Origin: Streptomyces sp. NRRL F-5727
GTDB lineage: Bacteria; Actinomycetota; Actinomycetes; Streptomycetales; Streptomycetaceae
NCBI RefSeq assembly: GCF_000719555.1
Contig: NZ_JOGX01000021.1
Coordinates: forward strand, 1-64,000
DNA: 64,000 nucleotides
Reading direction: 5' to 3'
Part shown: one piece after another, positions 49,846 to 58,050 of the stretch
Numbering within the stretch: position 1 is the stretch's first letter
Layout of the letters: each line of letters starts with the position of its first letter
Position numbers and translations under genes: made by a program
The notes under the pieces: model-generated
What the model was told of the DNA's origin: nothing
The model's database searches: none
Seen by the model: the letters and a program-made list of their open reading frames with translations, nothing else

Positions 49846-51133
49846 CGGGCCCGTTCCGCTCGAACTGACCGAGTACGCCACCCGGGTCTTCAACGGGGTG
49901 CGGCTGACGGAGGCCGACCGGCGGCTGGTGGCCGGTGGCGCCTTCGACGGGCGGCTGCGGCTGCGGGAGCTCCGCGGGGACCGGCTGGAGGTGGCCGCCG
50001 CGCAGTACGTGGGGACGGTACGGCTGGAGGCCGCCGAGATCAGGGTGGTCCCGAAGCACCTCGGCGGGGAGCTCGACGTGCTGCGGATGGTCGACCACGC
50101 CTGGGGCCGGGTGCGGAACCCGCTGCCGACCGCGCAGGGTCTGGCCGGCGGACGGCCGCACCTGAGGGACCTGGTCTGTCTCATGGTCGTCGAGCACGGC
50201 GAGCGGCTGCTGCGGCACGGGGTGCGCCGTGACTACGTGACCACGGAGGACGACCTGCGGGTGGTCCGCGGCCGGCTGCTCCCCGACCGGCAGCTGCTCC
50301 ACCACCACGGCCGGCTGGACCTGCTGGCCTGCCGGTTCGAGGAGCACGAGGCGGACGTCACCGACAACCGGCTCTGCGCGGCCGCCCTCGCCCTGGCCGC
50401 CCGGACGGCGCGCGACGAGGGGGTGCGGGCGCGGGCCCGGCGGGCGGCGGGGCTGTTCGCCCAGCACGCCCCGACGCCGCTCGGCGACGTGCGGGCCGCG
50501 CTCGCCGGGCTGACGTACCACCGGCACAACGAGCACTACCGGCCCGCGCACCTGTGGGCGGGCCTGCTCCTGACCGGCGGCGGCCTCGACGGGCTGTTCT
50601 CCCCGGGCCCGCTGGTCTCGGGTGCCTTCCTGATCGACATGAACCTCCTCTTCGAGGCCTTCGTGACCCGGCTCCTGGAGGACGGCGCGGAGGGCTCCGG
50701 GCTGCGGGTGGAGCGCCAGACCTCGCACTCCTCCGTGCTGTTCGACGAGCGGGCCCGCCACGGCTACGGCACCGTGCGGCCCGACGTGCTGGTGTCGGGC
50801 CTGCGGTCCGGGCTCCCCTACCGGCTGCCGGTGGACGTCAAGTACAAGCTCTACGCGGAGAGGAAGGTCTCCCCGGCGGACCTGTACCAGGCGGCGTTCT
50901 ACGCCCACGCGCTCGGGCGGCGGGCGGACGGGCGGCCCCCGGTCTGCGCCCTGGTCCACCCGGGCCCGGCCGGATCGGGCGGTGGTGACCGGGTGGCGGC
51001 GCGGACGCTGGAGGGGGCGGTGACCGCCCGGGTGCGGGCCGTCCCGCTCGATGTGCGGGCGACGCTGGCGGAGTTGGGCGGGCCGGATCCCGGGGCGGTT
51101 CCGGCCCGCCTGTTCCGCGAGGTGACGGGGTGA
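49835..51133 (+). CDS. mcrC: McrC-type endonuclease subunit
   Basis: This 432-aa protein has the McrC layout: an N-terminal beta-rich part that contacts McrB, and a C-terminal PD-(D/E)xK nuclease core with Asp317 (VRPDVLVSG) and Asp334-Val-Lys336 (PVDVKYKLY). Conserved NEHYRPAHLWAGLLL is typical of the family. The start is GTG at 49835, with AGG 9 nt upstream, and overlaps mcrB. With McrB it should cleave DNA bearing modified cytosines or other alterations, restricting foreign DNA. Confidence 0.9.
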   Translation: MGSDGPVPLELTEYATRVFNGVRLTEADRRLVAGGAFDGRLRLRELRGDRLEVAAAQYVGTVRLEAAEIRVVPKHLGGELDVLRMVDHAWGRVRNPLPTAQGLAGGRPHLRDLVCLMVVEHGERLLRHGVRRDYVTTEDDLRVVRGRLLPDRQLLHHHGRLDLLACRFEEHEADVTDNRLCAAALALAARTARDEGVRARARRAAGLFAQHAPTPLGDVRAALAGLTYHRHNEHYRPAHLWAGLLLTGGGLDGLFSPGPLVSGAFLIDMNLLFEAFVTRLLEDGAEGSGLRVERQTSHSSVLFDERARHGYGTVRPDVLVSGLRSGLPYRLPVDVKYKLYAERKVSPADLYQAAFYAHALGRRADGRPPVCALVHPGPAGSGGGDRVAARTLEGAVTARVRAVPLDVRATLAELGGPDPGAVPARLFREVTG

Positions 51134-51157
51134 CCCGTCACCCCGCGGAAGGCCGGG

Positions 51158-52963
51158 TCAGCTCCAGTCGTACGCGTCGAAGTTGCGGCTGAACTCCCAC
51201 TGGTTGTAGCGGTCCCAGTTGATCGACCAGGTCATCAGGCCGCGCAGGGAGGTCCACGTGCCGTGGGGCTGGTAGGTGCCGCAGTTCCGCCTCTTGGTGA
51301 GGCAGTCGAGGGCCTTGGTCACCTCGGCGGGGGCGGTGTGGCCGTTGCCCGCCTGGGTGGAGGCGGGGAGGCCGATGGCGACCTGGTCGGGGCGGAGGGC
51401 GGGGAAGACGCGGTCGGTGTTGCCGGCGACCGGGAAGCCGGTGAGCAGCATGTCGGTCATGGCGACGTGGAAGTCGGCGCCGCCCATGGAGTGGTACTGG
51501 TTGTCCAGGCCCATGACGGGGCCGGAGTTGTAGTCCTGGACGTGGAGCAGGGTGAGGTCGTCGCGCAGGGCGTGGATGACCGGGAGGTAGGCGCCGGCGC
51601 GCGGGTCCTGGCCGCCCCAGGGGCCGGAGCCGTAGAACTGGTAGCCGAGCTGGACGAAGAAGGTCTCCGGGGCCATCGTCAGGACGAACTTCGCGCCGTA
51701 CTTGGCCTTGAGGGTCTTGAGCGCCTGGATCAGGTGGACGATGACCGGGGTGGCGGGGCTGCGGAAGTCGGTGTCGCCGGTCTGGAGCGAGAGCGAGTGG
51801 CCCTCGAAGTCGATGTCGAGGCCGTCGAGGCCGTACTCGTCGATGATCTTCGAGACCGAGGTGACGAAGGCGTCGCGGGCGGCGGTGGTGGCGAGCTGGA
51901 CCTGGCCGTTCTGGCCGCCGATGGAGATGAGGACCTTCTTGCCGGCGGCCTGCTTGGCCTTGATGGCGGCCTTGAAGTCGGCGGGGGACTCGACGTTCGG
52001 GCATTCGGTCGCCGGGCAGAGGCTGAAGCGGATGTCGCCGGAGGTGACCGAGGTCGGCTCGCCGAAGGCCAGGTTGATGACGTCCCAGGAGTCCGGCACG
52101 TCGGCCATGCGGGTGTAGCCGGAGCCGTTGGCGAAGCTGGCGTGGAGGTAGCCGACGAGGGCGCGGGCGGGGAGCGCGCCGCCGGGGTCGCCGCCGCCTC
52201 CGGAGGTCGTGGTCGCGGTCACCGGGGCCGACTTCGGGGACTCGCCGGCGCTGTTCGCGGCGCTGACCTGGAAGGTGTACGCGGTGGAGGCCGTGAGCCC
52301 GGTCGCGGTGGCGGTGGTGCCGGTGACCGTCTGGATCCTCGTGGTGCCCCGGTAGACGTGGTACGAGGTGGCGCCGGGGACGGCGGTCCAGCTCAGCGGC
52401 ACGGAGGTGGCGGTCGGGGAGCCGGCGGTGAGGCCGGTGGGGGCGGCGGGGAGCTGGACCGGGTCGCCGCCGGGGCCGTAGAGGGAGAGGTCGTCGGCCT
52501 GGTAGGCGGGGGTGCCGTACCAGCCGTGGGTGTAGACCGTGACCGAGGTGGTGCCGGCGCCGGTGGTGAAGGTGGTGGAGAGCTTCTGCCAGTCGGGGGC
52601 GGACTGGGTCCAGGTGGAGGTGTCGGCGGTGCCGGTGCCGGTGACGCCGAGGTAGACGTAGCTGCCGCGGACCCAGCCGCTCAGCGTGTACGCCGAGTTG
52701 GGCTTGACCGTGATGGTCTGGGAGCACTTGGCGTTGTCGCTGCCGGCCGGGGTGGCCTGGAGCGCCTTCGTCCCGCTGTGGACGGGAGAGGAGACGACGG
52801 CGCCGCTGCCCGCGGTGCAGGTCCAGCCGTCCAGGCCGGCCTCGAAGCCGCCGTTGCGGGCGAGTTCGGAGTCGGCGGCCTGGGCGGCCGGGGTGAGCGC
52901 GGCGAGCCCGCCGACGGCGAGCGCGCCCGCCAGCAGCAGGGTGAGAGGTCTGGTGCGGTCCAC
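51158..52963 (-). CDS. Secreted GH18 chitinase with carbohydrate-binding and FnIII domains
   Basis: This 601-aa secreted enzyme hydrolyses chitin. It has a signal peptide (cleavage near AQAADSE), an N-terminal carbohydrate-binding-like domain (about 33-165, starting NGGFEAGLDGWTC), an FnIII domain (about 172-255), a Gly-rich linker, and a GH18 catalytic domain. The catalytic motif DGLDIDFE places the acid at Glu387. GTG at 52963 has GGAGG 5 nt upstream. It matches what I recall of S. coelicolor ChiB in position and layout. Paired 12-bp repeats lie on its promoter. Its stop is 24 bp from convergent mcrC. Confidence 0.94.
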   Translation of the reverse strand: MDRTRPLTLLLAGALAVGGLAALTPAAQAADSELARNGGFEAGLDGWTCTAGSGAVVSSPVHSGTKALQATPAGSDNAKCSQTITVKPNSAYTLSGWVRGSYVYLGVTGTGTADTSTWTQSAPDWQKLSTTFTTGAGTTSVTVYTHGWYGTPAYQADDLSLYGPGGDPVQLPAAPTGLTAGSPTATSVPLSWTAVPGATSYHVYRGTTRIQTVTGTTATATGLTASTAYTFQVSAANSAGESPKSAPVTATTTSGGGGDPGGALPARALVGYLHASFANGSGYTRMADVPDSWDVINLAFGEPTSVTSGDIRFSLCPATECPNVESPADFKAAIKAKQAAGKKVLISIGGQNGQVQLATTAARDAFVTSVSKIIDEYGLDGLDIDFEGHSLSLQTGDTDFRSPATPVIVHLIQALKTLKAKYGAKFVLTMAPETFFVQLGYQFYGSGPWGGQDPRAGAYLPVIHALRDDLTLLHVQDYNSGPVMGLDNQYHSMGGADFHVAMTDMLLTGFPVAGNTDRVFPALRPDQVAIGLPASTQAGNGHTAPAEVTKALDCLTKRRNCGTYQPHGTWTSLRGLMTWSINWDRYNQWEFSRNFDAYDWS

Positions 52964-53004
52964 GACTGCCTCCGGGGGTGGGGGATCGGAGTGGAGCGCG
53001 GCAC

Positions 53005-53038
53005 AGCATGGTCCAGACCAATCGAGTGGTCAAGACCT
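53005..53038 (-). promoter_or_regulatory. Chitinase promoter with two DasR/chi-type repeats
   Basis: TGGTCCAGACCA at 53009-53020 and TGGTCAAGACCT at 53027-53038 are 12-bp copies spaced by 18 bp. They match the TGGTCtAGACCt repeats known on Streptomyces chitinase promoters and DasR sites. On the minus strand TTGACC (53033-53028) and CATGCT (53010-53005), 17 bp apart, form a promoter that the repeats overlap at both elements. Repression by the N-acetylglucosamine sensor DasR is the likely reading. Confidence 0.8.
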
Positions 53039-53069
53039 CTGGACGGGACCGGAGTCGGAGGAGGGGATA

Positions 53070-53552
53070 TCAGGAGGCGGCCCCGCCGGGCGTCTGTTCG
53101 CGGGCCAGTTCGCCCGCGGCCTCGTGCATGGCGAGTTCGAGCAGCGAGGCGTCGGTGAGCGTGCCCTGCCCGTCCGGCATCACCAGCCAGCGCCCTCCCC
53201 CGGTCGCCCGCCCCGGATAGGGGACGGCGATCCAGGTGCCGGACCCGGCGCCGCGGACCCCGGTGCCGAGCCAGCGGGCGGCCGTGCCGGGCGGGACGAA
53301 GAAGCCGATCCGGGCGTCGCCGAAGTCGGCGAGGACCGGGCCCGGCCGGTCGACCAGGCGGGTCAGGACGTCGAGGGTGGGGTGGCCGAGCCCGCCCGGC
53401 AGGATCAGCACGTCCCAGCGCCGGCCGGCCGGCAGCAGGGCGATCCCGTGCGGGTTGCGCTCCCACTCCCAGCGGCAGGCGTCGGGATCGGGCGCGACCG
53501 CGGCCAGCCATTCCACCGCGGCCCTGACGCCGGAGGCCCCCGTAGCTGTCAT
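53070..53552 (-). CDS. Conserved actinobacterial protein of unknown function
   Basis: This 160-aa soluble protein is not assigned with confidence. It contains CRWEWERNPHGIALLP, LILPGGLGHPTLDVLTRL, VLADFGDARIGFFVPPG and WIAVPYPG, and ends in a helix rich in Ala/Glu. The pattern recalls N-terminal domains of primase-polymerase (prim-pol) proteins found in Streptomyces, but the catalytic acidic motif was not identified. ATG at 53552 is fixed by GAGAGGAG 8 nt upstream. It lies between the chitinase and the polyamine operon, 106 bp upstream of the former. Confidence 0.7.
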   Translation of the reverse strand: MTATGASGVRAAVEWLAAVAPDPDACRWEWERNPHGIALLPAGRRWDVLILPGGLGHPTLDVLTRLVDRPGPVLADFGDARIGFFVPPGTAARWLGTGVRGAGSGTWIAVPYPGRATGGGRWLVMPDGQGTLTDASLLELAMHEAAGELAREQTPGGAAS

Positions 53553-53651
53553 CGTGCGTACTCCTCTCCATGGGGACGCGCGGAGGTGCGCGTCCACACG
53601 GAGAGAGCGCGAGGGTTCCCCGCTCTTACGCGGGTTTCCCTACCCATCGGT

Positions 53652-53667
53652 TGTGATCTGAATCACA
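53652..53667. promoter_or_regulatory. Perfect CRP-type palindrome
   Basis: TGTGATCTGAATCACA is an exact TGTGA-N6-TCACA site. It is 19 bp after the FAD-oxidase stop and 100 bp before the start of the 160-aa gene, both minus strand, so it is in promoter position for that gene. Between it and the gene lies a small CCCGC/GCGGG hairpin at 53619-53634. Streptomyces Crp recognises a related GTG-N6-GNCAC motif. Confidence 0.55.
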
Positions 53668-53685
53668 TCGAGGGTGGCGGGCGGT

Positions 53686-55104
53686 TCAGCTGTCGAAGCC
53701 GAGGCCCAGCTTGTCCATCGCCTTCAGCCACAGGTTCCGCCGCCCGCCGTTGGCGTCGGCGCGGGCCAGCGACCACTTGGTGATCCCGATGCCGGCCCAG
53801 GCGATCGGCTCCGGCGGGAAGGGCAGCGGCTTGGAGCGGACCATGGCCAGCTCGGTGCGCTCGGTGCGCTCCCCGGCGAGCAGGTCGAGCATCACCTCGG
53901 CGCCGAAGCGGGTGGCGCCGACGCCGAGCCCGGTGTAGCCCTGCGCGTACGCCACCCTGCCCTGGTGGGCGGTGCCGAAGAAGGCCGAGAAGCGCGAGCA
54001 GGTGTCGATCGCGCCGCCCCAGGCGTGGCTGAAGCGGAGCCCCTCCAGCTGCGGGAAGCAGGTGAAGAAGTGCTCGGCCAGCTTGAGGTAGGTCTCCGGG
54101 CGGTGGTCCATCTCCGCCTGCACCTTGCCGCCGAAGCGGTAGACGGCGTCGTACCCGCCCCAGAGGATCCGGTTGTCGGCGGTGATCCGGAAGTAGTGGA
54201 ACTGGTTGGCGGAGTCGCCGAGGCCCTGCCGGTTCCTCCAGCCGACGGAGGCGAGCTGCTCGTCGGTCAGCGGCTCGGTGACCAGCGCGTAGTCGTAGAC
54301 CGGGACGGTGTACGGGCGCAGCCGCTTGACCAGCGACGGGAAGACGTTGGTGCCGAGGGCGACCCGGCGGGCGGCGACCCGGCCGTACGGGGTGCGCACG
54401 GCCATGCCGGCGCCGGCCGACACCAGGTCGAGGCCCGGGGTGTTCTCGAAGATCCGCACGCCGAGGTCGAGGCAGGCCCGCTTGAGGCCCCAGGCGAGCT
54501 TCGCCGGGTGGAGCATGGCGACGCCGTCGCGGTCCCACAGACCGCCCCGGAAGGTCGGCGAGTTCACCTCGGCCCGGACGGCGTCCTGGTCGAGGAGAGT
54601 GAGGCCGCCGGCGAGGCCGAGCCGCTCGGCCTCCTCGTACCACGCGTGGAGCTCCTCCAGCTGGTACGCCTCGGTGGCCACGTCGATCTCGCCGGTGCGC
54701 TCGAACTCGCAGTCCAGGGAGTAGCGGGCGACGGCCGCCTCGATGGCGTCGAGGTTGGCCGCGCCGAGCCGTTCCAGCTTCGGCAGCTCGCCCGGCCAGC
54801 GGGAGAGGCCGTTGCCGAAGCCGTGGGTGAGGGAGGCGGCGCAGAAGCCGCCGTTGCGGCCCGAGGCGGCCCAGCCCGCCTCGCGGCCTTCGATCAGCAC
54901 GACGTCCTGGCCGGGGTCGCGCTCCTTGGCGAGGAGCGCGGTCCACAGTCCGCTGTAGCCGCCGCCGATCACGAGGAGATCGCACTTCTCGGTGCCGGTG
55001 AGGGCGGGCAGGGCGCCGGGCTTGCCGGGGTCTTCCAGCCAGAAGGGGACGGGCTGGGCGTCGGAGAGAGATGATGCAGCGAGACGCATGGCGACTGGGG
55101 CCAT
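53686..55104 (-). CDS. puuB: FAD-dependent oxidoreductase, gamma-glutamylputrescine oxidase-like
   Basis: This 472-aa DAO-family flavoenzyme has an N-terminal Rossmann motif VIGGGYSGLWTALLA near residue 47 and the family segment GREAGWAASGRNGGF. The C-terminal GYTGLGVGATRFGAE closes the FAD site. It probably oxidises putrescine or gamma-glutamylputrescine to the aldehyde, feeding the dehydrogenase that heads the operon. ATG at 55104 has AAGGAG 9 nt upstream; TTG at 55113 is less likely. It is the last gene of the operon. Confidence 0.88.
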   Translation of the reverse strand: MAPVAMRLAASSLSDAQPVPFWLEDPGKPGALPALTGTEKCDLLVIGGGYSGLWTALLAKERDPGQDVVLIEGREAGWAASGRNGGFCAASLTHGFGNGLSRWPGELPKLERLGAANLDAIEAAVARYSLDCEFERTGEIDVATEAYQLEELHAWYEEAERLGLAGGLTLLDQDAVRAEVNSPTFRGGLWDRDGVAMLHPAKLAWGLKRACLDLGVRIFENTPGLDLVSAGAGMAVRTPYGRVAARRVALGTNVFPSLVKRLRPYTVPVYDYALVTEPLTDEQLASVGWRNRQGLGDSANQFHYFRITADNRILWGGYDAVYRFGGKVQAEMDHRPETYLKLAEHFFTCFPQLEGLRFSHAWGGAIDTCSRFSAFFGTAHQGRVAYAQGYTGLGVGATRFGAEVMLDLLAGERTERTELAMVRSKPLPFPPEPIAWAGIGITKWSLARADANGGRRNLWLKAMDKLGLGFDS

Positions 55105-55140
55105 GGTTTCCAACTCCTTCGGTGCCTGGGCTTCCTACGC

Positions 55141-55935
55141 TCAGGCTGTTGCTGTTTTCCTGCGCCGGTTCGTGATGATCTGTCCGGCCACGACGATCAG
55201 TACCGCGAGGGCGAACATCGCGGTGCCGATGACGTTGATCTGAACGGGTGTTCCGCGCTGGGCCGAGCCCCAGACGAACATGGGGAAGGTCACCGTGGAG
55301 CCCGCGTTGAAGTTGGTGATGATGAAGTCGTCGAACGAGAGCGCGAAGGCAAGCAGCGCGCCGGCGGCGATGCCGGGCGCGGCGATCGGCAGGGTGACGC
55401 GCAGGAAGGTCTGCGCCGGCCCCGCGTAGAGGTCGCGCGCGGCCTCCTCCAGGCGCGGGTCCATGGACATGACCCGGGCCTTGACCGCCGTCACGACGAA
55501 CGACAGGCAGAACATGATGTGGGCGATGAGGACCGTCCAGAAGCCCAGCTCGATCCCCATGTTGAGGAAGAGGGTGAGCAGCGAGGCGGCCATGACGACC
55601 TCGGGCATCGCCATCGGCAGGAAGATCAGCGAGTTGATCGCGCCGCGCGCCCGGAAGCGGTAGCGGACCAGCGCGAAGGCGATCATCGTGCCGAGGACGA
55701 CGGCGCCGACGGTGGCCCAGGCGGCGAGCTGGAGCGAGAGCGTGAGCGACTCGCACATGTCGGCGACGCCGCAGGGGTCCTTCCAGGCGTCGAGGGAGAA
55801 CTGCTGCCAGGAGTAGTTGAAGCGCCCGTTCGGCTTGTTGAACGAGAACACCATGACCACGACGTTCGGCAGGATCATGTACGCGAGCGTCAGCAGGCCG
55901 GCGATGACGACGAGGTTCTTGCGCAGCCAGGTCAT
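55141..55935 (-). CDS. potC: Polyamine ABC transporter permease (PotC type)
   Basis: This 264-aa permease has six probable membrane helices, the first near residue 10 (LVVIAGLLTLAYMILPNVVV). The ATPase-contact loop is EEAARDLYAGPAQTFLRVTLP. It starts at ATG 55935, sharing one base with the PotB stop (TGATG). It forms the channel with PotB. Confidence 0.92.
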   Translation of the reverse strand: MTWLRKNLVVIAGLLTLAYMILPNVVVMVFSFNKPNGRFNYSWQQFSLDAWKDPCGVADMCESLTLSLQLAAWATVGAVVLGTMIAFALVRYRFRARGAINSLIFLPMAMPEVVMAASLLTLFLNMGIELGFWTVLIAHIMFCLSFVVTAVKARVMSMDPRLEEAARDLYAGPAQTFLRVTLPIAAPGIAAGALLAFALSFDDFIITNFNAGSTVTFPMFVWGSAQRGTPVQINVIGTAMFALAVLIVVAGQIITNRRRKTATA

Positions 55936-56864
55936 CAGACGAGGTCCTCCGTTCCCGCCTTGCGGATGTAGACGGTGACCATGAGGAGCACGATCGCCAT
56001 GAGGATGAAGGACAGGGCGGCGGCCGTCGGGTAGTCGAGGACGCGGAGGAACTGCGACTGGATGACGTTGCCGATCATCTTGGTGTCGGTGGAGCCGAGG
56101 AGTTCGGCGTTGACGTAGTCGCCGCTCGCCGGGATGAAGGTGAGCAGGGTGCCGGACACGACGCCGGGCATCGACAGCGGGAAGGTCACCTTGCGGAAGG
56201 TGGTCGCCGGGGAGGCGTAGAGGTCCTGGGCGGCCTCGTGCAGCCGGCCGTCGATCCGCTCCAGGGAGGTGTAGAGGGGCAGGATCATGAACGGCAGGAA
56301 GTTGTACGTGAGGCCGCAGACGACCGCCATCGGGGTGGCGAGCACCCGCTCGCCGTCGGTCCAGCCGAGCCAGCTGGTCACGTCGAGGACGTGCAGCGCG
56401 TTGAGCGCGTCCACGACGAGGCTGTCGTCGGCGAGGATCGTCTTCCACGCCAGGGTCCGGATGAGGAAGCTGGTGAAGAAGGGCGCGATCACCAGGACGA
56501 GCAGCAGGTTGCGCCAGCGGCCGGCCTTGAAGGCGATGAGGTACGCGAGCGGGTAGCCGAGCAGCAGGCAGAGCAGGGTCGCGGTGCCGGCGTACAGCAG
56601 GGAGCGCAGCAGCTGCGGCCAGTACTCGGTGAAGGCGTCCAGGTAGGTCTGGAAGTGCCAGGTGACCTGGAAGCCCTGTTCGAGGGAGCCGGTCTGCACC
56701 GAGGTGGACGCCTGGTAGACCAGCGGCAGGGCGAAGAAGACCAGGAGCCAGAGGATGCCGGGGAGCAGCAGCCAGTAGGGGACGAGCCGCTTGCGGGTGG
56801 GAGGCTTGCGCAGAACCGGTTCCTCGACCGGCCCCGGCGCCTCCTTCGTCAGGGTCGTGCTCAC
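55935..56864 (-). CDS. potB: Polyamine ABC transporter permease (PotB type)
   Basis: This 309-aa permease begins with a cytosolic Pro-rich stretch and then a membrane helix (LLLPGILWLLVFFALPLVY). The EAA loop reads EAAQDLYASPATTFRKVTFP. GTG at 56864 overlaps the PotA stop (GTGA). It partners with PotC. Confidence 0.92.
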   Translation of the reverse strand: MSTTLTKEAPGPVEEPVLRKPPTRKRLVPYWLLLPGILWLLVFFALPLVYQASTSVQTGSLEQGFQVTWHFQTYLDAFTEYWPQLLRSLLYAGTATLLCLLLGYPLAYLIAFKAGRWRNLLLVLVIAPFFTSFLIRTLAWKTILADDSLVVDALNALHVLDVTSWLGWTDGERVLATPMAVVCGLTYNFLPFMILPLYTSLERIDGRLHEAAQDLYASPATTFRKVTFPLSMPGVVSGTLLTFIPASGDYVNAELLGSTDTKMIGNVIQSQFLRVLDYPTAAALSFILMAIVLLMVTVYIRKAGTEDLV

Positions 56865-58009
56865 GCGGCGTCCTCCACCGTCTCCACGCCGGCGTCGATG
56901 TCCTGGGCGGCGTCGAGGCCGAAGGTGTGGGCCGGGTTCCAGTGCAGGACGACCTGGGCGCCGGGGACGAGCCGGGAGTCGCGCTCGATGTTCTGCTCGT
57001 AGACCTGGAGCTCGGCGCCGGCCGGCGAGTTCACCACGTACTGGGTGGAGACGCCGATGAAGGAGGAGTCGACGATCCGGCCGGTGACCCGGTTGCGGCC
57101 GTCGGCGATCGAGCCCGCGTCGTCGGCGTGCGCGAGCGAGATCTTCTCGGGGCGGACGCCGACGAGGAGCTTGCCGCCCTGGCGGACGGCGTCCGTACAG
57201 CGGTCGCCGGGGACCCGGAGCTTGCCGCCGCCGGCCGTGACGACGACGTCGGTGCCCGTCTCGACGACCTCGGCCTCGATGAGGTTGGAGGTGCCGAGGA
57301 AGTTGGCGACGAAGGTGGTCTGCGGGTTCTCGTACAGGTCGGCGGGGGCGCCGAGCTGCTCGACCCGGCCGCCGTTCATGACCGCGACCTGGTCGGCCAT
57401 GGTCATGGCCTCCTCCTGGTCGTGGGTGACGTGCACGAAGGTGATGCCGACCTCGGTCTGGATCCGCTTGAGCTCCAGCTGCATCTGGCGGCGCAGCTTG
57501 AGGTCGAGGGCGCCGAGCGGCTCGTCGAGGAGGAGCACCTGCGGGTGGTTGATGAGGGCGCGGGCGACGGCGACGCGCTGCTGCTGGCCGCCGGAGAGCT
57601 GGTGCGGCTTGTGCTTCGCCTTGTCGCCGAGCTGGACGAGCTCCAGCATCTCGTCGACCTGCTTCTTCACCGACTTGATGCCCCGGCGGCGCAGGCCGAA
57701 GGCGATGTTCTCGGAGATGTCCATGTGCGGGAAGAGCGCGTAGGACTGGAAGACGGTGTTGACCGGCCGCTTGTAGGGCGGGAGGTCGGTGACGTCCTTG
57801 TCGCCGAGGAAGATCGTGCCGGTGGAGGGGTCCTCCAGGCCGGCGATCATGCGCAGGGTGGTGGTCTTGCCGCAGCCGGAGGCGCCGAGCAGGGCGAAGA
57901 AGGAGCCCTGCGGCACGGTGAGGTCGAGCGGGTGGACGGCGGTGAAGGAGCCGTAGGTCTTGCTGATCCCGGTGAGTCGGACGTCGCCGCCGGTGGTCTT
58001 GTCAGTCAT
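56861..58009 (-). CDS. potA: Polyamine ABC transporter ATP-binding protein (PotA type)
   Basis: This 382-aa ATPase has Walker [10 protein letters not shown], the signature LSGGQQQR, Walker [13 protein letters not shown] and switch His in [12 protein letters not shown]-terminal TOBE regulatory domain starts near residue 285 ([10 protein letters not shown]). The acidic run at the end ([13 protein letters not shown]) is typical. It powers import of putrescine or spermidine. Confidence 0.94.
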   Translation of the reverse strand: MTDKTTGGDVRLTGISKTYGSFTAVHPLDLTVPQGSFFALLGASGCGKTTTLRMIAGLEDPSTGTIFLGDKDVTDLPPYKRPVNTVFQSYALFPHMDISENIAFGLRRRGIKSVKKQVDEMLELVQLGDKAKHKPHQLSGGQQQRVAVARALINHPQVLLLDEPLGALDLKLRRQMQLELKRIQTEVGITFVHVTHDQEEAMTMADQVAVMNGGRVEQLGAPADLYENPQTTFVANFLGTSNLIEAEVVETGTDVVVTAGGGKLRVPGDRCTDAVRQGGKLLVGVRPEKISLAHADDAGSIADGRNRVTGRIVDSSFIGVSTQYVVNSPAGAELQVYEQNIERDSRLVPGAQVVLHWNPAHTFGLDAAQDIDAGVETVEDAA

Positions 58010-58050
58010 GGATTGCGGTCCCGGATCTTCGTAAGAGGGTGGACGACGGC

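Noticed and set aside
42567..51133. A prophage or integrative element around the FtsK-like ATPase and mcrBC
   Set aside because: No integrase, att repeats, relaxase or phage structural genes were seen.
53070..53552. Prim-pol DNA primase-polymerase assignment for the 160-aa gene
   Set aside because: The resemblance is general and the catalytic acidic motif was not found, so it is left as unknown function.
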